A stretch of 64,000 bases of DNA from Macrophomina tecta (GCA_024180945.1 JAKSGN010000013.1:434001-498000), one strand, 5' to 3'. Shown: positions 24,916 through 37,903, counted from the stretch's first letter. Numbers and translations: made by a program. Notes: generated by a model from the letters alone, not told the origin.

Positions 24916-26269
24916 TGTTGTTGATGTGATGGCTGCCTTTCCTTCCCTCGCGTGTATGCGCTTCCTCCCAAAACACAACGTATATCCGTGATTCCAAGTC
25001 GCCCGGGTGTATTGACGCCCTTTCTGCTCGTGACCTTTATTGTTATGCTTTCAATCCACCAAATCCACGTGACCCCACAGGATGATTGATGGACTTCCCG
25101 CCTCGAGTGCTCTTACGCGCGCCTACACGGTCACGCCCCAGTCGCGCAGCAAAAGAAAAGAAGCGCCCGACCGCCGCCCTCTGCCTAACCGTCGCAGCCG
25201 ACGCAGACAGGTCGACCACCAGCGCGCCCCTTTGTTTACACCCTGCCCGAAGTGGCCCAGTCACGTCGACGCGGAGCGGGACGGCACGGGCACTGCCAAG
25301 TGCGTCGTCGAATGGGGTCGATGCGGGCGGACCGGAGCGGAAATCAAAAGAGGGTGGTGTGGTGATTCGATCGTTACGAGAGGGCGAGACACAAGAAGGG
25401 CGAGAGCAGGAGACGAAATCGCGCCGGGAGAGGGCGACGTCGTAGCCGCGCGAAGTTTGTTGCAACAACAGCAAGGACAAAATCGACGAGCGTATAGCTT
25501 CTTAGCTTCTTGGGCCAATGGGCCGAGCGAGAGTATGGGAAGGTGGAGTCGGATAGCTTGTGCTTGTTCCGGGCAGGACGGGCGTTGCCGGGAAAGGCCC
25601 CGAGAAAAGTTTGTTGTCACTGGCTCGGGGGAGGGCGCGTTTCAAAGCGTGAGCGACCCTGTAATTGGAGTGCTTGGTAAAAGGGAGGAGTGATGTGAAT
25701 AGCGCGCCGCGTGTTGCCGGCTTGTTTGCGTCTGGAGGGGAGACAGCGAGAAAGGGAGATGCACCGGGGAAGCGGCAGGCCAAGCCCGTCTTTTGCGCAT
25801 GCTGCTACTGCTACTGCTGCTGCTGCTGCTGCTGCCGGTCCCGCTCGGACGCCTGATTGATGGCGAAGAGCTGATTGTTGATTAGGGCACGAACCGATAA
25901 GGATAAGGGCTAACACGTTGTCGACCAACGTGTCACACCTCACCGACGAGTTGGGCTAGTTTTCGATCTTGCAGCCTGACCATCGTAGGCTCATGCCGCG
26001 CGCAGTTTCAGCCTGTTCCAGACCCTTCTTCCTCCAGGATCCTTCATCAAAGCGACACGCACAGTCACTGGAAAGTGATGCGATTGCCCGATTATGTAAA
26101 TACAGCATTATCGGGAAGCATACATCGACGTAGGGCAGGCAGGACGCCATGTGTCAATGCAATGTTTTTTCAAGCGGACGCCACTGGGGAGTTTGTAACT
26201 CGTGTTAATTGCTAATTCAAAAAAAAAAAAAAAAAAATGAAAAAAAGAAGAGAGAAGGGAGAGAGACAC

Positions 26270-26307
<38 letters not shown>

Positions 26308-26764
26308 GCGTGTCTACCTATCACAACAATGCGAGCGGAGATGTCGGCGTCTGTAGTTGACAGATCAATCCCGTTTCTCCCTAAATCAAACGCCGCGTAT
26401 AACCAACGCCCCATAGAGGAAAGGTGAAAAGCGAAGAGAAGGACATCCATCGCAATGTTACCCAGAAGCATTGACACCCGCTGACTAACTCCGCGTGCTA
26501 GAAATCAAATTGGTAGCCTCCAAATGGGGCCATGCTCGGGAGCGTATCCGGTCTGGTCCCCTTGCATGCAATGCCCTGCCGCATGCGCAAGTACCCGACT
26601 GGCCTGCTACAGGTCAAATGCCTGTCTTACGCCCCGTTCCAGTGGCCAATGGCGAAATCATCAATGCTGCGCCGTTGTTCCCATGCGTGCTTCGTGTTTG
26701 GTTTGTTTACAATGGAAGATGGGCGAGGCTCGTGGTCGTGGTTGTTCGTAAGAGACAGCCTCGT
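24916..26764. other. Intergenic region
   Basis: About 1.85 kb. Overlapping ORFs of up to 203 codons on both strands (25,080-25,690) are Arg/Gly-rich and look like GC-rich chance ORFs. It holds a TGC/CTG run at about 25,800-25,835, A19 at 26219-26237 and an AG dinucleotide run at 26276-26304. Confidence 0.4.
26219..26304 (+). repeat. A19 tract and (AG)n microsatellite
   Basis: A homopolymer (26219-26237) is followed by purine-only DNA and about 14 AG units ending at 26304. Confidence 0.85.
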
Positions 26765-27536
26765 TTACGATGAGGATGGGAACATGGAAGCAATCTCCTC
26801 GTCCGTGAGGATGATGTCCTGCACAGGGTCCTGGCGGCGTTCGAGCTCGGTTGACTCATAGTCGGCGTAGGAGGGCAGAAAGATGTCTAAAGGAGACTCA
26901 GGTCGTTAGCCTCGGCACCAACCGGTGAAATGAGAAAGGCGAGACTGGAATTGCGGCTGCAAAATTGCAAGACTCCAGCGCCTCGCCGTTGGAATTCGAC
27001 GCACCCTGGTTCCAATCGAATCCTTGCGATGCCTTGACGCAGGTGATCTGGTTTGTTGGCCCGGCCGGTTAGCGTGTCTCGAGTTTCCCGAAGCGCGAAT
27101 GCAAGGAGCTCCAGGAGGGGTAAAGTATGAGGTGTGCTTACCAGCCGCGGGGCGTCCGGGTGCCCGACGTTAATGACCGTGTGCTCCGACTTGGAAATCG
27201 AGGTGCCTGCCCGCGCCTTGTAAGCCTGCTGTGCTTTCTTTGTCTTGCGAATGCATGCCATTCCCCACGTATTTGGCGAGGGCGGGGGTCGAGGAATGTT
27301 GGACGGCAATGCCCGTGTTGCAGTTCGGTGGGGGCAGGCTGCTTCTACTCACTCAGCAGGCTTGGGCGGCGGTCGGGACGCCAGTGGTGGTGTGAGGAGG
27401 CAGACGAGGAGGGTGAGGCAACAGGCGAGCGGGCCGAGGCTGATGACGAGAGCGAGGAGCTGCTTGTTGGGCTGCAGGCATTGTTGCTTTGGGCACTGCT
27501 CTTCTTACGCTTTGGGATGGCGATCGAAGACGACAT
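26765..27536 (-). CDS. Small conserved-looking protein, three exons, unknown function
   Basis: Proposed exons on the minus strand are 27536-27353, 27233-27142 and 26896-26765, giving 135 aa. The protein starts MSSSIAIPKRKKSSAQ, with a basic patch, then a long Ser-rich region, HHHWRPDRRPSLL, a central KARAGTSISKSEHTVINVG and an acidic C-terminus (ERRQDPVQDIILTDEEIASM, ending FPSSS). Introns are 119 nt (GTGAGT donor) and 245 nt (GTAAGC donor, branch GCTAAC, acceptor CTGAG). The phases join exactly. The acidic tail with SPLDIFLP resembles a short linear interaction region, but I do not recognise a family. The first acceptor (GAAAG) is weak. Confidence 0.5.
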
Positions 27537-28967
27537 GGTGCCTGCCGCAATCGAGGTTGGGTCGGGTTGTGAGGCAGATCGGGAGGACGGTAGTTGGGGA
27601 CGGTGAGCCGATAAGGGACACAGGCCGATAGAGGCGGGGACGGAGGCTAGCTAGCTAGTGCTGGTGACCAAGAAGCAGGAAGCCGGAAACGCCGCGAAAG
27701 ATCAGTGCAGAAAGACAAGAAATAGAGGTAGATGCGTGAGGCGGAAGACGACGAGCGGAAGTGAGAGTTGTAAGGTAATGGGGTCCGGTGGTCGGGAGCT
27801 GGAGCTAGCTGGGTCGTTTAGCTCGGCGATGTGTGATGCAGCGGGAGGCGTGACTCAGGCCCACGGCACGCAATGCATCCCGCGCGGGTGCGTGACCTTG
27901 CTAGCATATCCGTCGTCCTCTTAGCTGCTCTGCCTTCAGCTGGGCGGCCTCGGCCGGCGAGTTCCCACGCCCTGCAGCCTGAGGCGCCCTCGGGCCTTCC
28001 TTGTGGATACCTGCAGCTGCCTACATCCGTTTGGCCCTCCCGAACTGGCGTATGACGTTCCTGCTGCGCGCACCTGGCAAGGCTTCCATTACGAACTGGC
28101 CAATACATAGGATTATCGTACATATATATCGTTCAATCAAAGGCCGCGCCTGTCTTTTAAAGCACTGGGAAGAGCGTCAAAGGGGCGGTTAAAAAATGAG
28201 CCACCCATTCAGACTAGCACATACTTCCCGAGCACTGTTTAATCCCATCAGCCAGACCGGTCCAAGTCTCCGTCACCCCATCAAAGCCCGCTATGCCCGG
28301 ACCCGCCGTGCTGGCGTCCTTTTCGTGAAGACCAAATCCTCTGCAAGAGAAGGCGGGACATGGTAGATCGGGTAGCTCGCCCTTTTGTCCGTCACCCTCC
28401 CAGAAAAGACGCCCGCGGTTCCGGAACGGTGTAAAGAGAAAAGATACAGAAGACTGTTGAGCAACCTTAACACATTTTCCTCCAATGGAGAGCTCATTAC
28501 TAGAGAAGAAAAATTTCGGAGAACAGAAGAGAAAAGAGCAAGCCAAACGCCCACGAGAAAACGTGCACGGGGAACGCCTAGAAAAGGAGAAGGACAGAAA
28601 GAAGGCAAGAGCAGCCCAATCGCGAAAAATAAAGTGACGGATGGTGGTCGTAGTTGATGGCAGGCCGCAAAGTAAAAGCCCCAGCCTTCTCAACCACATT
28701 TGCATTCCCCTCCTCAAGGCAAATCCGAGTCAAGTAGTTCATCGCTTTCCTTTCGTTCTCCTCCCGTCCTCGCATCATACAAGCCACGCAACGCAAGCAC
28801 CTCTGGGTATCCCGACATATCCAAACCGTTTAAAGTCCCTAAGAAAGAAGACTGAGAAACATCAAAAGAGAAACCGCCCGAGCATTCCGAAAATTTACGC
28901 TCGGACATTTTTTAGAGAGAAACATCAAACATACGGGCGTGGTGACTGTCCCGCTGAATTGCTGGTC
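27537..28967. other. Intergenic region
   Basis: About 1.4 kb between the small gene's start and the RasGAP stop codon. A minus-strand ORF of 167 codons (28214-28717) is Phe/Ser-rich with no domain and looks accidental. CTAGCTAGCTAG lies near 27,646-27,657. Confidence 0.4.
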
Positions 28968-31895
28968 TACCAGCCCTTGTTCTTGCGCGCGAAACGCTTG
29001 TTGAGCAAGTTCAGCACCTTTGTTACGTTGAACTGGACGTACTCGAGGTCAAGGTCTTCCTGGTTGTCTTTCTGCATCTCCAGAAGATCATCGAGCTTGA
29101 GGTCGAGTTCTAGCAACCCCCGGTTGCGTCCTGTAGGCTTCCGTCAGCGTTTGTGCTCCAATTTCGTCTAACTCATAATAATACTTACCCTTGTAGTGGA
29201 GCGAAATGACGAATGTCCCAGGAAGCGGGCTGGTGAAATTGAAGTAGATGTTTGCTCTCCGGTTTTCTGGGACATTGCTCTTCTGAATGACGCCCTCCTT
29301 CTCCAGTTGCTGGTGCGTGAATTTGTATGGCCCAAGCACTTGATGCTTTTGCTGTTTCCGAGATTTGCCCTCAGACTGACTCCGGACGTTATGCAAGTAA
29401 GACTTATACGTCTCCAGCTGGCCCACCAAGTAGGCATTGTGATCACGGATCGTCTTGAATACCTCCTCCAATTTTCGCGTCTCTTCGAGGACCTTGTCCT
29501 TCAATGAGCCCAGGTGCACCAACTCCTGCTCGATTTCGTCGCGCAGAAGCGCGAAACCATCTTCTTTGTCGATCACGCCAGTTTCCTGTAATTGACTCAG
29601 CAGTTCCATGGCGCGAATTCCCTTCTTGACCATCACCGAGTCATTTTTTGTTGTTGCGGCAGCTTCCGCTATCCGATCCAGGCGGAGTGGTCTTCTTGTG
29701 ATCGAGGTGTTTGAGGGAAGTGAACGCAGTATCATGACAAATGTCGACTTGGCCTCCATGAAGAAGACCTCATCTTGTGTGATGTCGAGGGCGGCCGTAA
29801 GATCGTCGATAGGTGTTTCCCATTTACTGAAGAGAGGGAGGTTAATGGCTCTGTTCTCCTTCCTGGGAAGTTGGGGTGGCGCAGGCCCCAGTTCCTGCAA
29901 CAGCACTGCCAAGTGCGAATTCTCGTCCTTAGTCTGTATCAGGTCAGCCAAGGCTTCGGGGTCAGACAACCGGTCCTACTCACCAACTCGACCGCGTGGC
30001 GCTCAAGCAGAGCGTGTGTCGCGTACACCTCATTCAGGGTGATGGACAGCTCCAGATCCTTTTTGGAAAGCGCCACGTAGTTATCCATTTCCAAACTCTC
30101 ATAGAAATCCTGCACCTCGCAGAGATCGAGCATGAATTTGTTGATACGCTCCTTGTTTTGCTGGATGAATGGTTGAAGCTTGACCATGTAAGGCTCCTTG
30201 GCATACGAGGGCTTGTTGGCCAGGTTCTGCAACATCTTCGCGATGTAAGTGAGCGTACGCTTCGGGTTCTCGGCCGGTGTCGCATCGATCAGCATGTATG
30301 ATCTGGGAGTGACAATGGCGGGATTAATGAACCGAAGAAAGAAGAAACCTCCGATGAGCGTGCAAATCGTGTGGTCCGAAGCATCGGGATACTTTCGTTT
30401 CGACAAGCTGCGAATCTGCTTGCAAATCCACCGAATTCCGTAAGGAGTCTCCTCGAGGCCATCGATGATGGTAGAAAGGAAGGAATTGGCAATTTCCATA
30501 AGCATGGTCAACCGCGGCGCGATGATTTGCTGCACCGTCTCGTTCTCCGCTGCCTGTTCAGCCGTGACACCACGGGGAAGGTGAGGTGGCAGACTTCCCT
30601 CACTATCCTCGATCTCCTGAATCATCTTCTCGTATACCTTGAGCGGATTAATCTCCAGGTCCAAATCCCTCAATTCGATCAGGGAGTTGATGCGCTCTGC
30701 GAGAACCACCTTCAAGTAACTTTGGCCGGGCCCTCTCCGAGTGTACGTGGTCATCATACGAGATACGGGGGTATTCGCTCGTAGGAGGGAAGAGTAGTCC
30801 TGTGTATGCTCGAACTGATGGGTGAGGACAGACTAAAACGACTGTCAGCGAACATGGCAGTGGGAAAAGTAAGCACGCTCAACTGACCTGAAACATAGTG
30901 AGCAAAAGATGCTCTTCTCTACTTTCGTATTGGTTTCCATAAATTGTGAACATGACTGTCTGCAAGAGTGAATCGATTTCGGCCATCGAAACGAGCCTGC
31001 ACAAGTGCGCAATATGGCGGGGTTCCGATTGAAGCAGGAAAAGCAAGTTTCCGTACTTTTGGGTCTTCTCGTCGTTTGGAAAGAATCCCTCTTGCAACTC
31101 CGTCGAATCATCGAGATGACTGGCGACTTCATTTTGCTTTCTCTGTTGTTAATTATCGGAGTTCCCGCTGCGAGAGATAGAACAGGCTTACCTCCTCCAG
31201 CGCCATACGGTTCTGAATCAACAAAGCGATACGCGAGTCGAGATATCTCACATCCTTTTCAAGAACGAAATTTTTCTTCGATTGCGAAGATATCCTGGCC
31301 TTCAGTTCACGCAGTGCTTTTTGGGCTGCACAACGCGTCAGCAAAACCTATAAGGCCACCCATTGAGGGGGAGAACTGCACAAATCCAATGCAATTGTCT
31401 TACCTTTTGCAAGATCATCCTCAATTTCTAAATCCTTTTCCTTCGCGGACATGGACAGATACAGCGCAGTCACGGAGTACCGTTTGGACTGGCGCATGGA
31501 GCGCGTGCCATCGTGAGACGACATGGTGTTCTGACGAGAGACGGGGACGTAGGAAGAAGAAGAGGATGTCGAGGCTCGCGATGGAGCTTGGAGCATCGCT
31601 ATCGACATGTCTAGGCTATGCGCAACGCTTGGCAAAGAGGGAGAGCGGGTCGCCGTCGCGCGCACAGCGGCGGAAACTTGGGCAGGGTCGAAGAGGTATG
31701 AAGAGGCCTTCTTTTCCCTACTGAGGGCGAGAAGAACTTGTAGCGACGGTCGACCGGCCTCTGGTGGGACTCCTGTCGCGGATGCGTCAGGGACCACTAA
31801 GTTCCACGAAATAGCGGGCGGACAGGGCGGCGCGGCGGCGGGACAAAGGAAGTATTCGGGCTGGTGGTACGCCCAAGGTACCGGTGCGACGGGAG
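28968..31895 (-). CDS. gapA: Ras GTPase-activating protein, GapA/Sar1 family (5' end unresolved)
   Basis: Minus-strand exons are 31895(?)-31404, 31325-31193, 31143-30888, 30832-29984, 29933-29189 and 29130-28968, with introns of 78, 49, 55, 50 and 58 nt. The protein switches off Ras by speeding GTP hydrolysis. A helical N-terminal part ([20 protein letters not shown]) precedes the RasGAP domain, which includes [37 protein letters not shown] and the [13 protein letters not shown] block typical of RasGAPs. The RasGAP C-terminal domain follows ([30 protein letters not shown]) and the protein ends RKNKGW. This order matches S. pombe Gap1/Sar1 and Aspergillus GapA. No in-frame ATG lies between 31,895 and the Met at 31,608, so an upstream exon probably exists beyond a GTGAGA donor at 31,957. 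Confidence 0.85.
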
Positions 31896-34323
31896 CTATT
31901 GCAGCTTTGCTTGCTTGAACCCCGTTCCAGGCCGCAAAACGCTTTGTTTTCTCTCACCTTGGCCGGCGCGGGTCAGTTCATGTATGCCGGGGTGCGGAGG
32001 CTCTCTCTTTGTCGCTCGCACAAGAGCAGCGACGGCAGCAGACGCAGCACAGGCGGCGGAGTCGCGGAGTCGCGGCCGCGGACGGGCTCAGCGCGAGGCG
32101 AGCAGCGGTCAATCGCGCGGCGGGCAGTCGGCGGGCGAGCGCGTATGCGGAGAAGGCGGTTCGCGGCAGCGGTGGGCGTTGGTGGTGTGTATGGAGGGTG
32201 CTTCTCAGCGCAATTCGGCGGTAGCGCGTGCAGGGCGAGAGATTTGGAGCTCGCACAAGAATGCGTCGGCGGGCGGCTGAAACGAGAGTGTTGGGTTTTG
32301 GAGGCGTGGGCGTGAGCTGGCTCTGGCTGCCGCAAATCAAGTCGCTGGAGGGCGCGCGCGAGGGAGATTAGCACACTCCAGGATCCGAGCACCTCTTGAG
32401 TGGTGGGAGGGTGGTGCACGCGGCGGGCAGCGTGATGCCGGTGGTGCGTTGGGGGAGGAAAGGCGGCTCTGGCGAGGGCGGAGGCAAGGAGGGCGAAGGA
32501 ACGACAAGGCGCTGGGGAGAGCGGCCTGGTGGTGGTGTTGGTGGAGGAGATCGGCCCCGGCGCAGCGGCGACGGTCAAGGGAGGGCAGGCTGTTGTTTCA
32601 GCGCAGCGGCACCACGACGGTTTGAGGGCGCGCTCGGGAGAGAGGGGCTCGCAGAGAGCTTGAGCAGCTCGGGCAACGCGATCGCCAGCTTGGGAGCACT
32701 AGGTTTGCTTGAGCGCTGCCCACGGACGCTGCGCTTGGGCAAATTGCGGCATCCGCTTTCGCCTGCTCAGGGGCACACAAAAATGGGCCACGCCGCTCGG
32801 CCGGCCCTGGTAGCCAGCTCCGCGCTGCATGCCATATAGGCCTCTGCCTCCAAAAACATTAACACGACGCTGCTAAGCCGTGAGGGGCCGCGCCAGCAGC
32901 AGGCGCCGCCGCCATCCTGCCAGCCCGTCCCGCCCGCAGCAGCAGCAGCAGCAGCCGAGCGCCTGGTGACGGCCAGCGGGCCAAGGGCGGCAGCAGAGGC
33001 AGCATCAGACGCTCAGCGGAGAGGGCGCGCAGGCGAGTCAGTGGGCATGGAGAAGCGCGCCAGGCTCCGCACGAACGCTGTCTTCTCGCTGGCGCGCTCC
33101 CCGTAATGCAGGCCATCGAGCCAGAAAAGGCGCCACGCAGGATCGCCCAGTCGCTCGCTCGCGACATCAAACATCCAATCTCGACAAGCTAGCTCTGTCC
33201 CAGGCCCAAGCCCGCCTGGCACGCCCAGGAGGCTAGCCCGCCAGCCGCTGTGCCGACGTCCCACTGGCGCGCCGCCTGCAGGAACCATCGTCGGCCTGCT
33301 CGACGACTGCACTCGCCCGCGCCGAGACGGCAGCTGGGCCTGGCGGGGAGAGTGCGCGCTGCATTGATCTGCCTCTCGCTCGCTCGATAGGCGCATATTA
33401 AATTATTGATATCGACATGGCGCCAAAGATAAGAAGCGGGCTGCGCCCACCCCAGCAGGCGGGCCCGGCGCTGCTGTGGTGTGTGGTTGCCCTCCTCAGG
33501 GACAGGCAGGCACGGTTCTCGCGCTGCGCATGCCCAATGACGCCGGCACGCTTAGCTCCTCGACTTTGCTTTTTCTTCAACCACCTTGTCCGATCACCTG
33601 GCTCTCCCGCAACCCCTCAGCCTGCCGCCGTTCAAATGGCCCGCACGGTTGGCGCCCGCCGCATGCCCTGCAATGCCCTCCAGCGCGCCGCCCGCCTGCA
33701 TTGCAGCCTCTCGCAAGCTTCAATCTGATCGATGCTCTGGCATAGCCCATCTCGTTCGAGCCGAGCTCCCGGCGCAAGCATAAAGAACATTTTTTGCAGC
33801 AGAGCCAGGCAAGCGAGGCCACGCTCTGGCCGGCAGGCTGCTGACACACCACCAGTCGCACATGCAAACCTTCTTACGCAAACAACGTCAACTACATGTA
33901 GTCTACAACACTAACATTGAGCCCATGCAACGCCAGCCCGCGCTCCCGCAAATAAGTGGCGAAACGCTCCATGGGTATCTCCAAAACAAGCAACCTTGAA
34001 ACGCCTTCTCATCGCCTCGCTCCCTCGGCCCATCCCGAAGAGTTCCCGTCCGTAACAAGCAACAGCAAGGACCAACCAATACCCCAACCCGGCTAATACG
34101 GCGTAGCACCGAGGCTCAAAGGGCAGCCAAGTCCGCCCGTGCTTGACACGCCCTCTGCTCTTTTTGTCCAAGTCTACGATGCATATACGAGAGTATTGCC
34201 TCGCTTGCTGGTCGTGCTCTGTCAAAGATCGACTTTCCTCAAACAACGCCCGCGATCACTGTCATCAGAGAAAAGTATCTGCACGCCATCGTTAGCCGCC
34301 CGCGTGGCCGCCCGGCCTGCTCG
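31896..34323. other. Intergenic region, probable RasGAP leader and promoter
   Basis: GC-rich, with a CAG run near 32,937-32,955. It may hold the missing first RasGAP exon (32.0-32.6 kb). Several overlapping ORFs on both strands are Arg/Ser/Ala-rich without domains. Confidence 0.35.
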
Positions 34324-36866
34324 CTACACTTCGACTGTTCGGGGTGCGACGTACGCGATGCCACAGATCCTCCACTCCTTCCCCGACATCAGGCTCGAGA
34401 ACCTTGTCGACGAGACCATTGCTACCTCGGCCGCCCCAATGATGGCCAGGATGAACAGTCGCCCGCCCACGCTAGGGATCTGGGGAAACGCAATCAGGGG
34501 CAGCACCAAGAAGAGCAGCAGCGCCAGCATGGCTGTCTGGAGCACCTGGTCGCCTGAAGAATTGGAATGGTGCTGCTGCTCCTGCCGCTGATGGCGTTGG
34601 CTGAAGCTCATTAGGTCGGCTTGACGCGTGAGAAAACGCGTCTCTCTCTCGACAATTGGTGCGTGCTCGCGGATCCACGACTCGTACGCCGAGACATCAT
34701 CTGCTTTAGCGGGCTCAAGGACGCTTAACATCTTGCCGAATGAGATCATTGTGTTATCTGTTACTAAAGTTAGCAGCAGCTCAAGCATCTATATTCCACC
34801 GGCGTATAGGGACGCCCTACTGTACTGGCCCAACTTCAGATAGATGTTCCCTAAGAGCAGCGTACGTCGTGCATGGAGATCAGTCCCGTATCGACTCTCC
34901 AGCCGTCGCGAGGCCGGCTGCGCTTGACTTGCGTCATTCACAGCATTGGCCTGTTGTTGGGCAATACACTCATCCAATTCCCGCAGTTCTTCTTCAAGTT
35001 CGACCAACTCGTCCTGAATGTGGAGAAGAATCCGATGGTTCAGATACTCAAAGCGGCGGTACAGGGGCCTGACGGCACGGTGCCTAACCGCTCCACTTTC
35101 TTCATGATCATGCCATGTGCTCTTCTCGGCGAGTGCGCATGCAAGCTTCTCGTACCCGGTAATCGTTGTCTTGGACAGATCTAGGCGGCCGGATTGCAGC
35201 TCGCCGGCGCCACGGCCGTGTGGAGATGGTGGCGGGAATTGCCCGTACGGCTGCGCTGCACGGTAGCCCGGATCATGGGCCGGCACGTGGGGTGCGGGCG
35301 GAGGAGGTGGATCCGAATGACCCCAGTACGGCCCGGGCTGTGGCTGTGATGAGTCGTCGTTGTAATAATAGGGGAAAACCGTTGGACCACGAGGCGAGTC
35401 GGCGTCGTCATTGTGGGCATAACGCGGTTCGTCCCGCGCGTGATGGTGCGTCGGGCTCCGCAAAATGTGCTGTCGGAGTTGCTCCTCCTGCGCCATGTAT
35501 TTCTGTAAGAAGTAGTCCTCGCCCCCCAGCCCCCTCATCTGCGGGTCCCGGGCGGCGAGCTCCTGGTAGATTCTCTGGATGGCTAATTGCCTCTGCTTAT
35601 CTTCTTCGTCTTCGTCGTCGTGGTGGGGGTCCCACGGCGCCGTAGCCGACATACCGTCCATACGGCCTTCTCTCCCCGTGCCCTCGGGGCTGCTATCCGT
35701 CATGGAGATTCCAGAGTCCGAATTCACGCGATCACGAGCCACGGCAGAAGGCTTCCGGGAATTGACAGCGGAGTAGCAATCTACGCTTGGAGAAGAGATC
35801 TCTGTCTGCGGAAATACCGACGGACCCGGCTCCGCGGGCTGGTGGGCGGCAGCGGGCGGCTGACTCGATCGACGGCGTCTCCGTTCAGCTCGTTCGCCCG
35901 ACGTTGCAGAGCCCTGGCTCTCCGAGCGCTTGGAGGAGACTCGTCTATGGCGGGTGTCGCTGTGGTGTTTGGACGAGTGCTTGCGCTTCCTGATGCCCTG
36001 GGACCGGTCGTACGACTTCTGCGTGACGGTGGAGTTGCTCCCGCTGGACGAGTGCGTCAAACTCGAGAAGACAGACAGCAGCGACGGGCTGGAGAGCTGA
36101 GAGAGGGCGTCCGCACGGTGAAGCAAGGAGCTGTGTCGATGTCTGACAGTGCGGCGAGCCTGGGGGCCGGCACCTAAGTCGACTCCAGACCCTGAGCGTC
36201 TCGAAACTTGAGGACTGCCGCGGCCACCGTGTTGGGCAGCAGAATTGGGTTTGAGGTAGTGGTGACTGTCAGACGCCCGCTCGCCGCCGTTAGCTTCCGG
36301 CGCTGACGTCGAGGACCCTGTCACGAAGCCGGTAAACGCGCTGCCGTCGCCGCTGTTGCTGCTGCTGCTGCGAACAGACGACGACGTGGACGGTATCTTG
36401 CAGGGCACTGGCCTTGGATCCGCAGGGCCGCGAGACGAGGAGATGGGCGTCTGCTGCTGGGCTGAAGAAGACGCCGACGACGATGAGCGCGTGCCAGATG
36501 CGGTTCTGCGTGCGCCGAACTTTCTGACTCGCGTCGCTCGTGCCTCTTCAACGTCCTCCCACAGCGCCGGCGACCCAGCCCGCCGATCGTCATTCGCAAC
36601 GCACGGCGATTTTGCAGCTTTGCGCTGATGATGGCCGCGGGCGAGAGGGGCTGGCCTCTCGTCCGGCGGTGGATGACCTCTCGACAACGGCGACGCAGCA
36701 CCACCGCCGGCAATCTCAGTCTCGAAATTGCTGCGCTCCACCGCGTCGTCGGCCTGCGCAGCACCGCACCGAAACCGTTAGCATGGATCCACGTGGGTAG
36801 CGGCTGCTGGAGAGGAGCACACAGAGATGAACGAAAGCGCAATCATCTGACGAGCGAGCGTACCAT
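34324..36866 (-). CDS. DUF6594-like membrane protein with long disordered N-terminus
   Basis: Proposed minus-strand exons are 36866-36864 (the ATG only), 36753-34821 and 34757-34324, giving 789 aa. The first ~500 residues are Ser/Arg/Pro-rich and disordered. The C-terminal ~270 residues carry SKTTITGYEKLACALAEK, RPLYRRFEYLNHRILLHI, the coiled-coil DELVELEEELRELDECI and RTLLLGNIYLKLGQY. Two probable membrane helices follow (ALLLFLVLPLIAFP, LFILAIIGAAEVAMV). This is the layout of fungal DUF6594 proteins, whose biochemical role is unknown. The 63-nt intron (GTAGGG...GCTAACTTTAGTAACAG) is well supported by frame. The start is inferred: the long frame has no upstream ATG before a stop, but CATGCTAAC...CTGCGCAG looks like a branch and acceptor, and GCCGCCATG|GTACGC supplies start and donor. 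Confidence 0.65.
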
Positions 36867-37903
36867 GGCGGCTTGTGAGGCGGGCCGGTTGAGAGGTGTG
36901 GGCCAGCAACACTCTCTCTTGGAATGGGACCTGTCGACAACGCAAACTACCGCGGATGGCGATTGTTTCTCCCACCGCAGAGCGGGCGGCCGCTCGGTGG
37001 AATCCTGTCACAGACGTCGCGGCCGTGGCACGCCCTGCTGCAGCTAGCCGCAAGAGAAGAAGAACGTGCAGCACATCCGAGGCTGCGAGGAGAGCAGAAT
37101 GGAAGCGAGCTCGGGAGTTTGATGCGCTTCGGCGATTGCGTGCATATTCTGAGGATTGAGAGAGCAGCAAACCCTCGCCCCCCCCCCCGGCGGCGAGGGC
37201 GCGAGCCCGGGCTTGGTGCTGGCTGGCTGGCCGGGCTGCAGCAAGTTTGTGTTACAGAACAACAGCCAATGTCAGGGATGAACGTTGGAGTGAGGTGTGT
37301 TGGCGCGCCGCGAATGGAAGAAACCCGCGGCCGGCATGAGAGCAAGCTGACGCACTGCGGCCACTCCGCCCTGGGCTGCGTTGCAATCCAAAAACTCAAT
37401 CTGGCCTGTCACAGCCCTGCCAATCCGCAGATAACCTTTCTGCGCTTATACCAACTGCAAAGAAAAAAGCAACAAACAACGAGGAGCCCGAGGCGCGCGC
37501 TAGCCCTGCCGCTGCCGCACGTGAGACTCAATCAGATTGCCCGATCAAGGCAAACACACTATATGTTCCGCGTGCGTGCCGCATAGCATGCAGCTCCAAC
37601 CCAGACCTCCGTATGACAGGCCGTCGCAGACTTACGTCGTGGCGCTGTGGCAGCAGGTCTTGTTCAACAATCGGTTGATGTGGGGCAATACATGCTCCGT
37701 ACATGCTGCACGTCGTTGCGTGCGAGTAGAGACATCCGCGGCCAACATGCTGTTTCCCGAAACCTAAAAGAACCTCCAGACCCGTCTATCCGCAACACCC
37801 GCCCAATGCTTGCTTCCCTCGCCCGCGGAAACGTAGACACGCTGGCGCCTCAACATTATACACGCCGGGCCACCCTTTCTCGCCGAAAACCCAGCTGGTA
37901 GTA
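36867..37903. other. Intergenic region
   Basis: About 1 kb between the DUF6594-like gene's start and the NADH dehydrogenase stop. A C-rich run lies at about 37,179-37,190. No gene was recognised. Confidence 0.4.

Noticed and set aside
25082..25693. 203-codon ORF on the + strand
   Set aside because: Overlapping ORFs of similar length occur in other frames and strands; Arg/Gly-rich, so it is best explained by base composition.
31973..32578. 201-codon minus-strand ORF as the missing RasGAP N-terminus
   Set aside because: It ends in a stop at 31,973, before the candidate donor and in a different frame from the one needed; Pro/Arg/Ala low-complexity.
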